Assembly: GCA_050014595.1 (NCBI GenBank)
Contig: JBEKDA010000021.1
Location: forward strand, 1 to 64,000
DNA: 64,000 nucleotides
DNA from: PALSA-129 sp050014595
Lineage (GTDB): Bacteria > Acidobacteriota > Terriglobia > Bryobacterales > Bryobacteraceae
Direction: 5' to 3'
Shown here piece after piece: positions 16,563-25,810 of the stretch. A program made the translations under genes and the position numbers. The notes beneath the pieces are model-generated. The model was not told the origin of the DNA. It saw only the letters and a list, made by a program, of their open reading frames with translations, and did no database searches. Position 1 is the first letter of the stretch. Each line of letters begins with the position of its first letter.

Positions 16563-17429
16563 ATGTTCCACTGGCGCGCGTTCTTACTGCTGATTCCGGC
16601 CGCTGTTATGGCGGCTTGGGCACAAACCCCTGCCACCCCGCACCCCATCGTAATGCTCTGGTCCGGCGACGCTCCCGGCTCCGAAGGCAAGACCGGCGAC
16701 GAAAAAGTCAGGATGCAACAGGACGATCAAATCGTTTCCAGCGTGCATCGCCCCTCGGTCACGGTGTACCTTCCGCCGAAAGGCAAAGCCACCGGGGCTG
16801 CCGTTCTCGTGGCCCCCGGTGGAAGCCATCGCGAACTCTGGATTACGCACGAGGGTTACCGGGTGGCCGAATGGCTCAGCCAGCACGGCATTGCCGCCTT
16901 CGTGGTCAAGTACCGTCTGGCGCGCGAAGCGGGCTCTTCTTACACCATCCTGGGCCATGCTTTGCCCGATATCCAGCGCGCCATCCGCACGGTGCGGGCC
17001 CGCTCTTCGGAATGGGGAGTCGATCCGAACCGCATCGGTGTCATGGGTTTCTCCGCAGGCGCGGAACTGGCGGGGCTGGCTGCCACTCATTACGACGACC
17101 CCCTGGAGCATCCAGTCGACGGCGTCGATCGCCAGAGCGCCAAGCCCGCGTTCCAGGCCTTGATCTACCCACCAGGCGCCGCCAACGCGAAGTACTCGAA
17201 GGATACTCCGCCGGCCTTTCTCGCCTGCGGTGGTGACGACCAGATTGCCGCCGGCCTGCCGGATTTGTACAAGGCTCTGAAGAGTGCGGGCGTCCCCGCG
17301 GAAATGCATATCTACGCCGGCGTCGGGCACGGATTCGGCATTCGCGATACCAATCCTCCGGGCGTCGCGGGATGGATCGACCGCTTTCGCGAGTGGATGT
17401 TCGACCGCGGCTTGCTGACAGGAAAGTAA
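16563..17429 (+). CDS. Secreted alpha/beta-hydrolase, acetyl-xylan-esterase-like
   Basis: A 288-residue protein with a signal peptide (MFHWRAFLLLIPAAVMAAWAQ) and good RBS (AAGGAGAG). The alpha/beta-hydrolase triad is visible: nucleophile Ser in GFSAGAE, Asp in CGGDDQ, His in GVGHGFG. An oxyanion region is in VAPGGSHR. It resembles the BD-FAE / acetylesterase group that removes acyl groups from plant polysaccharides, which suits its neighbours GH53 and GH2. The substrate could equally be another carbohydrate ester. It is followed 38 bp later by the GH2 gene in the same direction. Confidence 0.88.
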   Translation: MFHWRAFLLLIPAAVMAAWAQTPATPHPIVMLWSGDAPGSEGKTGDEKVRMQQDDQIVSSVHRPSVTVYLPPKGKATGAAVLVAPGGSHRELWITHEGYRVAEWLSQHGIAAFVVKYRLAREAGSSYTILGHALPDIQRAIRTVRARSSEWGVDPNRIGVMGFSAGAELAGLAATHYDDPLEHPVDGVDRQSAKPAFQALIYPPGAANAKYSKDTPPAFLACGGDDQIAAGLPDLYKALKSAGVPAEMHIYAGVGHGFGIRDTNPPGVAGWIDRFREWMFDRGLLTGK

Positions 17430-17467
17430 GCGAGTCCGGACAAGGCTCCGGACGATTGGAGATCGAC

Positions 17468-20410
17468 ATGAAGGACTTGACGCGTAGGGATCTGTTTAAG
17501 ACCAGTCTGGCCGTGCCGGCTGCTGTTGCGGCGGCAACGGAGACCGCGATTCACGAGGAAGCCCAGGCACAGACCGCGCCGCCTGCAACCGCGGCTCCGG
17601 GTCCCGGCCGGGAACGCCTCCTGCTGGATTTCGGCTGGCGCTTCCACTTCGGGCACGCCGCCGACGTGGCGCAGGACTTCAATTTCAGGGGCAACTTCTC
17701 CAAGACCGGGAATTTCGGCCCGGTGAGCACGCTGCTCTTCGACGATAACGACTGGAAGGCCGTCGATCTGCCTCACGACTGGGCCATCGAATTGCCTTTC
17801 CAAAACGATCCCGCACTCTCCAGCAAGGGCTTCTATCCACTGGGGCGGACGTATCCCGCCACCAGCGTCGGTTGGTACCGCCGCATCTTCGAACTGCCGG
17901 CCGCCGACGCGGGTAAGCGCATCACGCTGGAGTTCGACGCCGCCTATCGCGAGGCCACGGTCATCCTCAACGGCTTCTACATCGGCAGGCATATCGGCGG
18001 TTATGACCCGTTCAGCTTCGACGTAACCGATTTCGCGTCCCCGGGCGGAAAGAACGTGTTGCTGGTCCGCGTGGACGCCACCCAGAGCGACGGCTGGTTC
18101 TACGAGGGCGCCGGCATTTACCGGCACGTCTGGCTGGTGAAGACGAATCCGGTGCACGTGAAGAAGTGGGGCACGTTCGCGCGCGCACAGGCGCGCCCTG
18201 GCGAAGCCACCGTGCAGATTCGCACGGAGGTGCAGAACCACGGGCAGAGCGCACAGCTTGTCCGGGTGAGGTCGACGATTCTCGATCCGGCTGGCAAGTT
18301 GGGTCGGGTGGCGACGACCGTGCCGCAGATAATCCCGGAGAGCGCAGAGCACAGCTTCGAGCAGGAGGTGGTGGTGGAATCGCCGGCGCTGTGGTCGCTG
18401 GAGCAGCGGGATCTGTACAGGCTGATAACCGACGTGGAAGTGGCGGGCGTGTTCGTAGACCGGTACGAAACCACGTTCGGCATCCGCACCTGCGCGTTTG
18501 ATGCGGAGAAGGGCTTCTTCCTGAATGGCAAATCCGTCAAACTCAAGGGAACCTGCAATCACCAGGATCACGCAGGCGTAGGCGCGGCGCTGCCGGACGC
18601 GGTGCAGTACTTCCGCGTGCGGAAGCTCCAGGAAATGGGCTGCAACGCCCTGCGCACTTCGCACAACCCGCCCACTCCGGAACTGTTGAACGCCGCCGAC
18701 GAGTTGGGCATGCTGGTGTTCGATGAAACCCGCATGATGTCCTCGAATCCCGAGGGCTTGAGCCAGTACGAGAACCTGGTGAGGCGCGACCGCAACCATC
18801 CCAGCGTCTTCATGTGGTCGATGGGCAATGAGGAAGGCACGGCCGGAACCGACAAGGGGTTGCTCATCCTGACGGCCATGAAAGCTATCTCGACGAAACA
18901 CGACGGCACGCGGCCGGTCTCCATCGCGCCCAACGGCGGCAATAACATGGGCAAGTTCGGGTTCGCCGCGTGCGACGTGCAGGGCTATAACTACGCCGAT
19001 CCAGCGGCCGACGCGTTTCATAAAGCCAATCCGGCGGCGCCTGTGATGGGCACCGAGCAGGTCAGCGCGGTGGCGACGCGCGGCATTTACGTGATGGACC
19101 CGCAACACGGCTACGTCGGCTCGTACGACCCTTACACCACCAGCGGCCGCGCCTCCTGCGAAGGTTGGTGGAGCTTCTGCAACGCCCGGCCGTGGCTCGC
19201 CGGAGGCTTCATCTGGACGGGCTTCGACTACCGCGGCGAGCCTTCGCCTTACCAGTGGCCCAACATCAGTTCGCAGTACGGCATTATCGATACCTGCGGC
19301 TTTCCCAAGGACAGCTTCTTCTACTTCCAGGCGTGGTGGACGTCGCAGCCGGTGCTGCACCTCTTCCCGCACTGGAACTGGCCGGGGTTTGAGGGCCGGG
19401 AGATCGCCGTCTGGGTGCACTCGAACCTGGAACGGGTGGAGCTGTTCCTCAACGGCCAGAGCCTGGGCGCCAAGGATATGAAGAAGGATTCGCACCTGGC
19501 GTGGAACGTCAAATACACTCCCGGCGCGATTGAGGCGCGGGGATACAAGGACGGCAAGCCGGTGATGACGGCCACGCGCGAGACCACGGGACCAGCGGCG
19601 AGACTCGTGCTCGCCGCGGACCGAAAAGAGATTTCGGCCGATGCCGAGGACCTGGCGATGTTCGCGGTCGAGGTGCAGGACGCGCAGGGCCGCTCCATAC
19701 CGATAGCCGATAACCTGGTGAATTTCCGGGTTTCCGGCCAGGGCAAAGTGATCGGCGTCGGGAACGGCGACCCGACCAGCCACGAATCCGATCAGGGCAG
19801 CTCGCGTAAAGCCTTTTCCGGCCTTTGCATGGCCCTGGTGCAATCCACCAAGGCGGCGGGAGATATCACGGTGGAGGCAAGCTCGCCCGGATTGACCCCG
19901 GCCAGCGTCACGATCTCCTCAAAAGCCGTGAAGCTCCGGCCCCAAGTCGCGGTTTGGGAGCGCGAGGTCCCGGCGGGCGAGGGCATCACGGGCCTGTGGA
20001 GACCCGCTCCTGTAGCTGCTGCCGCGGGTCCCGGCGGCGGTGCTTTCGGCGGCGGAGCCGGCCAGGTCTTCACTTTCCGGCAGAGTGGGAATTCGCTCAC
20101 TGGAACCGTTGAGGGCGGCGGTGGCGCCACGCCCATCGCATTCGAAGATGGAAAGGTGGATGGCGCCAACATCTCCTTCAGCGCCGCCAGCGTTGCCTAC
20201 ACCGGAACTCTGAAAGGTGGCGTGATCGAACTTCAGCGGACCGGTGCCGCCCTGGGTGGCCGCGGAGGACGCGGCGCCCCGGCCGAGCCCGCCGGACCGC
20301 GCCCCGCTATCGGCCCGCCGCCGGACGGTTCCGACCCGTCGAGAAGCGCGGCGGGAGGACGCGGGCCGCAAACGCCCGCGCCGATGGTCCTTCAGAGGGC
20401 CAAGCGGTAG
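17468..20410 (+). CDS. Glycoside hydrolase family 2, beta-galactosidase-like, Tat-exported
   Basis: The ATG at 17468 gives 980 residues. The N-terminus TRRDLFKTSLAVPAAVAAA is a twin-arginine signal, so it folds before export. Next come a sugar-binding jelly-roll domain (about 50-210), an Ig-like domain and the catalytic barrel. The barrel has NHPSVFMWSMGNEEG (acid/base Glu), MGTEQVSAVATRG (probable nucleophile Glu) and GFIWTGFDYRGEPSPY. C-terminal Ig-like domains follow. The last ~140 residues are Gly/Pro-rich and atypical. It would release galactose from galacto-oligosaccharides made by the divergent GH53. A longer in-frame ORF starting at 17372 overlaps the esterase and is not used. Confidence 0.93.
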   Translation: MKDLTRRDLFKTSLAVPAAVAAATETAIHEEAQAQTAPPATAAPGPGRERLLLDFGWRFHFGHAADVAQDFNFRGNFSKTGNFGPVSTLLFDDNDWKAVDLPHDWAIELPFQNDPALSSKGFYPLGRTYPATSVGWYRRIFELPAADAGKRITLEFDAAYREATVILNGFYIGRHIGGYDPFSFDVTDFASPGGKNVLLVRVDATQSDGWFYEGAGIYRHVWLVKTNPVHVKKWGTFARAQARPGEATVQIRTEVQNHGQSAQLVRVRSTILDPAGKLGRVATTVPQIIPESAEHSFEQEVVVESPALWSLEQRDLYRLITDVEVAGVFVDRYETTFGIRTCAFDAEKGFFLNGKSVKLKGTCNHQDHAGVGAALPDAVQYFRVRKLQEMGCNALRTSHNPPTPELLNAADELGMLVFDETRMMSSNPEGLSQYENLVRRDRNHPSVFMWSMGNEEGTAGTDKGLLILTAMKAISTKHDGTRPVSIAPNGGNNMGKFGFAACDVQGYNYADPAADAFHKANPAAPVMGTEQVSAVATRGIYVMDPQHGYVGSYDPYTTSGRASCEGWWSFCNARPWLAGGFIWTGFDYRGEPSPYQWPNISSQYGIIDTCGFPKDSFFYFQAWWTSQPVLHLFPHWNWPGFEGREIAVWVHSNLERVELFLNGQSLGAKDMKKDSHLAWNVKYTPGAIEARGYKDGKPVMTATRETTGPAARLVLAADRKEISADAEDLAMFAVEVQDAQGRSIPIADNLVNFRVSGQGKVIGVGNGDPTSHESDQGSSRKAFSGLCMALVQSTKAAGDITVEASSPGLTPASVTISSKAVKLRPQVAVWEREVPAGEGITGLWRPAPVAAAAGPGGGAFGGGAGQVFTFRQSGNSLTGTVEGGGGATPIAFEDGKVDGANISFSAASVAYTGTLKGGVIELQRTGAALGGRGGRGAPAEPAGPRPAIGPPPDGSDPSRSAAGGRGPQTPAPMVLQRAKR

Positions 20411-20493
20411 GAGAAGGGACCGCGAAAATGAAGCACGTGGTTCACCGCGGCTGAACCCGGGTGTTCGGGTCCTGATAAACTGGCCTACCAGGC

Positions 20494-22221
20494 ATGGAAG
20501 CTGAGTTCATCGCGGTGGACGGGCCCTTACTGGGCGAGCGCTTTGCGCTGGGGAGCGGCGAGGTGCATATCGGCCGCGCGCCATCGGCCCACATCCGGCT
20601 GGTGGAAGCGGATGCCGCATGGGAGCACTGCACCGTGCGGCAAGAGGACGGCCGTTTTCATCTTGTGGACCACCGCTCCGGCGTGGGGACCTATGTCAAT
20701 GGAATGCGGATCACGCGGCACTGCCTGGAGCCCGGCGACCAGGTGAGCATCTGCGACACGGTGCTGGTCTACCGCGAGGACCCGGCGGTGTTGCCGGGCG
20801 GTTCCCAGCAGCACACGCTTTTGCGCGCCTGTTCGCTGTTGTTCCTGTTCCGCGCGCTGGCCATGTCGAGCGGCGGCCATCGGTCTGCGATTGCGGACCA
20901 GATCGTGCGGCTGATCGCCGACATGGTGCCGTGCCGCGAGGGCGCCATCCTGCTGGGCCGCGACGCCGATGAGTTGCGCGCGGCCGCGGGAGAGCTGGCC
21001 GCCGCGGGGCCGCTCGGCGAGCTGATCGGGCGCGTGTGGCGCGAAGGCGCCGTGGTGGAACCGGCCGCGCACGTGGTGGCGATGGCGTTGTACGTTCGCG
21101 GTGAAATCGCCGGGTTGCTGGCGGCCTGGTTCCCTGCCGAAGAGGCGGTGAATCTATGCGACCATCGGGACACTTTGAGCGCCATCGGAACGGTGGCCGC
21201 GGTGGCGCTCGAGAACGTGCGCGACGTCGAGCGTCTGCAAGTCGAGAATTCCTCGCTGCTGGACCGGCTGGGCGCGGGCGAGACCGGCATGGTGGGAGAG
21301 AGCCCGGCCATCCGCAAGGTGCTGCGGATGGTCGAGCGCGTGGCGCCGCAAGACACGCCGGTCCTGATACTCGGAGAAAGCGGCACCGGCAAGGAACTGG
21401 TGGCGCGCGCGCTACACCGGCATAGCGGGCGCTCGGCGAAGCCTTTCGTGGCGATCAACTGCGCGGCGCTCACCGAGACGCTGCTCGAGAGCGAGCTGTT
21501 CGGTCACGAAAAGGGCTCGTTCACCGGCGCCATCGCGCAGAAGAAAGGCAAACTCGAAATCGCGCAGGGCGGCACCGTGTTCCTGGACGAAATCGGCGAA
21601 TTGCCCGTGACGCTGCAGGCCAAGCTGCTGCGCGTGCTACAGGAGCGCGAGTTCGAGCGGGTGGGAGGCACGCGCACGTTGAAGCTGGACATCCGGCTGC
21701 TCGCCGCCACCAATCGCGATCTCGCGGCCGAGGCGCGACGCGGCGCGTTTCGGGAAGATCTGTTCCACCGCCTCAACGTGGTGGCTCTGAGCGTACCGCC
21801 GCTGCGCGACCGGCGCGACGATATTCCCGCGCTGGCGCGCTACTTCCTGGATCTTTCCGCCGCGCGATGCCGCCGCCGCGTGGCTGGGATATCAGGGGAC
21901 GCGGAGCGTTACCTGATGAATTACTCCTGGCCGGGGAACATACGAGAGCTGGAAAACGCGATTGAGCGCGCGGTGGTGCTGGGGCAGTCCGACACTCTGC
22001 TGGCGGAGGATTTGCCGGAGACGGTGCTGGAGGCGGCGGCCATCCCGGAAGTGCCGGGAGCGCTGCAATCGTCCATTACGGCGAGCAAGCGCCAGGCGAT
22101 CATGACGGCCTGGCGCGAAGCGGGCGGCGTGCACGACCGCGCGGCAGAGCTTCTGAACCTCCATCCCAATTCGCTGCGGCGGTTGATCCGCACATTGAAG
22201 CTGCGGGATGTGCTGCGGTAG
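20494..22221 (+). CDS. FHA-domain sigma54-dependent transcriptional activator
   Basis: A 575-residue protein. The N-terminal FHA domain (about 10-95: VHIGRAPSAHIRL ... HRSGVGTYVNGMRI) reads phospho-threonine. A GAF-like middle follows (about 110-245). The AAA+ sigma54-interaction domain has Walker A GESGTGKE (about 294-301), the sigma54 loop GSFTGA (Ser for the usual first Ala) and LFLDEIGELP-type Walker B. A Fis-type helix-turn-helix is at the C-terminus. It drives promoters with -24/-12 elements. The FHA domain suggests control by a Ser/Thr kinase such as the one at 10447. It lies directly upstream of the secreted-protein and decaheme cytochrome genes. Confidence 0.93.
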   Translation: MEAEFIAVDGPLLGERFALGSGEVHIGRAPSAHIRLVEADAAWEHCTVRQEDGRFHLVDHRSGVGTYVNGMRITRHCLEPGDQVSICDTVLVYREDPAVLPGGSQQHTLLRACSLLFLFRALAMSSGGHRSAIADQIVRLIADMVPCREGAILLGRDADELRAAAGELAAAGPLGELIGRVWREGAVVEPAAHVVAMALYVRGEIAGLLAAWFPAEEAVNLCDHRDTLSAIGTVAAVALENVRDVERLQVENSSLLDRLGAGETGMVGESPAIRKVLRMVERVAPQDTPVLILGESGTGKELVARALHRHSGRSAKPFVAINCAALTETLLESELFGHEKGSFTGAIAQKKGKLEIAQGGTVFLDEIGELPVTLQAKLLRVLQEREFERVGGTRTLKLDIRLLAATNRDLAAEARRGAFREDLFHRLNVVALSVPPLRDRRDDIPALARYFLDLSAARCRRRVAGISGDAERYLMNYSWPGNIRELENAIERAVVLGQSDTLLAEDLPETVLEAAAIPEVPGALQSSITASKRQAIMTAWREAGGVHDRAAELLNLHPNSLRRLIRTLKLRDVLR

Positions 22222-22244
22222 GGGGCGGAGCGGCGGCGAGAACC

Positions 22245-22274
22245 TTGACAACCAGAGTCCGCACGTGCTAAAAA
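22245..22274 (+). promoter_or_regulatory. Possible sigma70 promoter for a leaderless transcript
   Basis: TTGACA (22245-22250), an 18-nt spacer, then TAAAAA (22269-22274). The expected start site falls at about 22281, the A of the ATG, and no ribosome binding site precedes that ATG. Confidence 0.4.
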
Positions 22275-22280
22275 ACTAGC

Positions 22281-23849
22281 ATGAAGCGAGAGTCTGGAGG
22301 TTCGATGGCGGTCTACACGGCGCTGATTATGCTGGCTGCGTGGGCGCTCGGGGCGCCGGCCCTTTGCGCGCAGGATCTCGAAGGGCGCGTGGTGGAGGAT
22401 TCCTCCGGCAATCCCCTGGCATCGGCCGAGCTGAAGTTTCACAAGGCCGGGATGCGGGAACTGGCGGCGGACCTGGAGACGGATCGCGAAGGCCGGTTCC
22501 GCGCGCCGGGCTTGCCGGCGGGCGAATATACGGTGGATGCCGCCAAGGCCAATTACATGGCCACCAATTTCAAACTGAGGATTCCGGCGGCGCCTTTGCT
22601 GGTGCGCCTGGTGCGTTATGGCGTGATCGGCGGGCAGGTGCGTTATACCGAGGGAACGCCGGTGGAAGGGCGGGTAGTGGCGCCGGGCGGCCGAACTATC
22701 GGGAGCGCGCGCATTGCGGTGCTGGTGAAGCAGGCCGGCAGCGAGGAACTCCGGGCTGTCCGGCAAGTGGCGCTCGAGGAGGGCGGCCGATACCGTATCT
22801 TCGATCTCCCGCCGGGGCAGTACGCGCTGGGACTGTGGTATGCGGGCCTGAGCGTCGGCTCGGGCGTGCAGCTTCATCCCGACAATGTGCATCCGCGGTT
22901 CTTCACGGTCTCGGGCGGGGAAGACTACCGCGACATCGATTTCCTGGTGGCGCCGGGCGCGGCGTACTCGGTGAGCGGCAAGATCGATCTGCCCAAACCG
23001 AATACCTACTTTTCGCTGGCGTTGAGTTTGCCGGAGCAGCCGGCCATGCCCGTCGCGCAAGCGTTGACGGAACCCGACGGCAGCTTCCGCTTCGAAAAGA
23101 TTCCGGCAGACACTTACGACCTGTTCGTGGCGGGGCCCCAGGGCGGTTACGGCGCTTTCGAGAATGCGCTGGCGCAGGGAAGCGATCCGCTCTTTGGGCG
23201 AACGCGGGTCCAGGTGGTGGGGCAGAACGTGGAGGGCCTCAGCGTTCCGCTGAGCGCCGGAAAGTCGCTCGACGTGACGCTGCGCGCGCAAGGTTCGGGG
23301 CCGGTTCCGGAGGGCTGTCCGCAAAGCGCCACGGTGACGCTACAACTTCTGGAACCGTGGGGCATACTGACCAGTTACATCGTACGCGCGGGCTTTGGCA
23401 AAGCACAGAGCTTACGGAACCTCCCGCCGGCGCGTTACAGCGTGACCGCCGGCGGACTGGGCGGCGGATGCTACCAGGTGAACCGGCCGGTGGCGGATTT
23501 GAGCGGCGACGCGGCCAATGCCGTGGCTGTGGAAGTGGCGCCGGCGGGCTCCATTCGCGGCGTGTTGCGGGCCGGCGCCGCGCCGGTCAAAGATTTCGCG
23601 GTGGTGTTGCTGGACGCCGAGGCTACCGATGGCACCCCGGCGCAACTGGCTTTTGCCGATGAACAAGGCCACTTCGGGTTCGATGGATTGCGCCCCGGGC
23701 GGTACCGGATCGCGGCTCAGCCGGCGGCGGAAGCGTCCCGGGCGCGGTGGGTCGCGGACGTGATGCACATGGTCGGGATCGATGTTCCGGGCGGTGTGCC
23801 CACCGACCTGGACCTGCCAGTTTCGGTGGTGAAGGGAGGCGGACGATGA
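22281..23849 (+). CDS. Secreted carboxypeptidase-regulatory-like domain protein
   Basis: A 522-residue protein with a signal peptide ending near ALCAQD. Repeated beta-sandwich modules of the carboxypeptidase-D regulatory type begin with LEGRVVEDSSGNPLASAELKFH and recur as RYRIFDLPPGQYAL, SFRFEKIPADTYDLF and HFGFDGLRPGRYRI. Such proteins are abundant in Acidobacteriota and lie at the cell surface or periplasm. They may scaffold or bind carbohydrate; no enzymatic motif is seen. The stop overlaps the start of the next gene (ATGA), so the pair is an operon. Proximity to the cytochrome cluster is suggestive only. Confidence 0.8.
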   Translation: MKRESGGSMAVYTALIMLAAWALGAPALCAQDLEGRVVEDSSGNPLASAELKFHKAGMRELAADLETDREGRFRAPGLPAGEYTVDAAKANYMATNFKLRIPAAPLLVRLVRYGVIGGQVRYTEGTPVEGRVVAPGGRTIGSARIAVLVKQAGSEELRAVRQVALEEGGRYRIFDLPPGQYALGLWYAGLSVGSGVQLHPDNVHPRFFTVSGGEDYRDIDFLVAPGAAYSVSGKIDLPKPNTYFSLALSLPEQPAMPVAQALTEPDGSFRFEKIPADTYDLFVAGPQGGYGAFENALAQGSDPLFGRTRVQVVGQNVEGLSVPLSAGKSLDVTLRAQGSGPVPEGCPQSATVTLQLLEPWGILTSYIVRAGFGKAQSLRNLPPARYSVTAGGLGGGCYQVNRPVADLSGDAANAVAVEVAPAGSIRGVLRAGAAPVKDFAVVLLDAEATDGTPAQLAFADEQGHFGFDGLRPGRYRIAAQPAAEASRARWVADVMHMVGIDVPGGVPTDLDLPVSVVKGGGR

Positions 23850-25525
23850 GATCGAAGATGCTGGCGACTGGGCTGGTGGCAGTTGGGGCGCTGATGGCGC
23901 AAGGCACTGTGCCCACCAATTCCGCGGTGAGCGGCGTGGTGAAGGACCGGACAACCGGGCAGCCGCTGGCGAACTACACGGTCTCGACGTGGAGCGGCGC
24001 CACGTACATCGGCGACACCATGATCCAGACCCAAGCCACCAAGAACGTGCAAGCGACCACCGATTCTTCGGGGCGATACAAGCTGCTCGATCTGCCGCCA
24101 GGCGAGCACCGCATTGAGGCGCGCGACGCGCAGCGCTTCGGCCCCGGAGTTACCAGGCATATCACGACGGCCGGCGTGGATATCGAGGGCATCGACTTTC
24201 TGGTGAAGCTGGACGGCACCATCAAGGGAAAGGTGGTGGATGAAAACAAGGAGCCCGTGCCGGGGATGACGATCTCTCTGGTGTCCAGGGAATACTTCAT
24301 GGGTAACGTGGGCTACTACATCAAGGGCCACGGGCGGACCAACGATCTGGGCGAGTACACGGTGGAGCGCGTGGAGGCGGGCCACCCCTACCTGATCCTC
24401 GCGGAGAAGCGTGGCCAGACGCTGCCGGCGTTTTCCGAAGTGCCGCTCGATCCGAAGTTGCGGAAGCGCGTGCCGATGCGCACCTATTATCCGAACTCGC
24501 CGGAGAAGGAGAGCGCCGAGGCGGTGGTGCTGCGGCCCGGCGAGCGCCGCGAAGGCATGGATATCGAAGTGAAGAAGTCGCAGTCGTACTGCATCGAGGG
24601 CAGCCTGACGGGGCCGAACGGTCCTGCCGGTCTGAGCTTCAGCATTGAGCCGCTGGCTCCTGGGAGCGGGATTTCGAGCGGCGGCGGGGTGTTCTCCCTG
24701 GCGCCGGGCGGGCCGGCCGGAGCGGGTGGAAGATTCCGGATCTGCGATCTCTATCCGGGGACGTACCGGTTCGTGGCCATGGAACGCGCGGCCAGCCTGA
24801 GCACGCAGGCGCCGAACTTCGCGGCCGTGCCCATCACCATCTCCGACGAGGATCAACGCAACCTGAAAATTCCGGTTTCCGGCGGCATCCCGTTGGAGGG
24901 TGACGTGGTGCTGGACGGCGCAGCGCCCGCGACGCCGCTGACCGCGAAGGTGATCGTTTCGATTACGCCGATGCTGCGCGCCCCGTACGCGAGTGAACTG
25001 GGCGGCGGACGTTCCGACATACCGGGCACGTTTTCGTTCCCCGCGAAGTTGATGGATGATTACCGGGTGTCCGCCTTACTCATGACTCCCGGTCTCTACG
25101 TGAAGGACATCACTTACGCGGACCGAAGCGTGATGTACGAACCGTTGCGGCTGGGCAGCGCGATGGCGGGCTCGGGACGCGTGCGCGTGATTGTCGGGCA
25201 GGATGGCGCGACGCTCAGCGTGCGCGTGGCGGATAAAGACGGGAATCCCGGAGCCGATATGCACGTGCTGTTGCTGCCCGCCGACGCGCGATCCGAGGGC
25301 ATACTGGCGGCGCGGGTGGTTCAGGGCCAGACCGACCAGACGGGCCAATACACATCGACCACGCTGGCTCCCGGCAAATACTACGCGGTGGCGACCGAAG
25401 ACTCCTACGATGCCACGGTGGAAAACATCAGCAAACTGTGGCGATCGCGCAACCGGTTCAAAGAGGTAGATGTTGCGCCGGGTGCGGGGGCGCTTGTGAA
25501 TCTGGAGCCGGTGAAGATCGACTAG
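23846..25525 (+). CDS. Secreted carboxypeptidase-regulatory-like domain protein
   Basis: A 559-residue protein starting at the ATG that overlaps the upstream stop by 4 nt. It has a signal peptide (MRSKMLATGLVAVGALMAQG) and the same beta-sandwich repeats as its neighbour: AVSGVVKDRTTGQPLANYTV, GRYKLLDLPPGEHRIEA, RFRICDLYPGTYRFVA and GQYTSTTLAPGKYYAVA. It is paralogous to the preceding protein. No catalytic site is recognised; surface or periplasmic structural role inferred. A 285-bp gap separates it from the first decaheme gene. Confidence 0.8.
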   Translation: MRSKMLATGLVAVGALMAQGTVPTNSAVSGVVKDRTTGQPLANYTVSTWSGATYIGDTMIQTQATKNVQATTDSSGRYKLLDLPPGEHRIEARDAQRFGPGVTRHITTAGVDIEGIDFLVKLDGTIKGKVVDENKEPVPGMTISLVSREYFMGNVGYYIKGHGRTNDLGEYTVERVEAGHPYLILAEKRGQTLPAFSEVPLDPKLRKRVPMRTYYPNSPEKESAEAVVLRPGERREGMDIEVKKSQSYCIEGSLTGPNGPAGLSFSIEPLAPGSGISSGGGVFSLAPGGPAGAGGRFRICDLYPGTYRFVAMERAASLSTQAPNFAAVPITISDEDQRNLKIPVSGGIPLEGDVVLDGAAPATPLTAKVIVSITPMLRAPYASELGGGRSDIPGTFSFPAKLMDDYRVSALLMTPGLYVKDITYADRSVMYEPLRLGSAMAGSGRVRVIVGQDGATLSVRVADKDGNPGADMHVLLLPADARSEGILAARVVQGQTDQTGQYTSTTLAPGKYYAVATEDSYDATVENISKLWRSRNRFKEVDVAPGAGALVNLEPVKID

Positions 25526-25734
25526 GACTAGGATCGGCTACCTGTTTTCACAGCGAGGGTCTGAAATCGGCGGGGCGGTAGCGGCAATTCGCGCGCGCCT
25601 TGCATTTTGGGTGCATTTTGCGTGCGGATTGGGTATTTTAACCCACACCAAAAGACTTGCATTGGTCTGATGGCGTGTTTTACAACATATTGATAAGAAA
25701 AGATGTGGTAGTTCGCTACGTTCGGAGTCTGGTT

Positions 25735-25750
25735 TGGATGAGCAATTGCT
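25735..25750 (+). promoter_or_regulatory. Putative sigma54 (-24/-12) promoter of decaheme gene 1
   Basis: TGG, then 10 nt after the GG, then the GC of TTGC, with correct -24/-12 spacing. It lies 61 nt upstream of the ATG of the first OmcA/MtrC-like gene. A similarly spaced TTTGGAT...GCT lies before the second copy. It overlaps the palindrome at 25740-25751, so the two readings compete. Confidence 0.35.
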
Positions 25751-25751
25751 C
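25740..25751. promoter_or_regulatory. Perfect 12-bp palindrome GAGCAATTGCTC upstream of decaheme gene 1
   Basis: A perfect dyad with arms GAGCA/TGCTC, which also flank a 4-nt spacer at 28188-28201 upstream of the second decaheme gene. Possibly a shared operator. The rest of 25526-25810 is AT-richer than its surroundings and holds no supported gene or riboswitch. Confidence 0.4.
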
Positions 25752-25810
25752 GGTAAGACCCGAGCGCAGCCGGGTAGTGGCTGGTAGTTGTCAGGATTCG
25801 GGAGAAACGT

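Noticed and set aside
17312..19843. 843-residue minus-strand ORF opposite the GH2 gene
   Set aside because: Arg/His-rich low-information protein, a shadow of the beta-galactosidase in a high-GC genome.
25526..25810. GEMM-type (cyclic di-nucleotide) riboswitch before the decaheme gene
   Set aside because: Such riboswitches control cytochromes in Geobacter, so it was looked for, but the conserved core was not found here or at 27989-28343.
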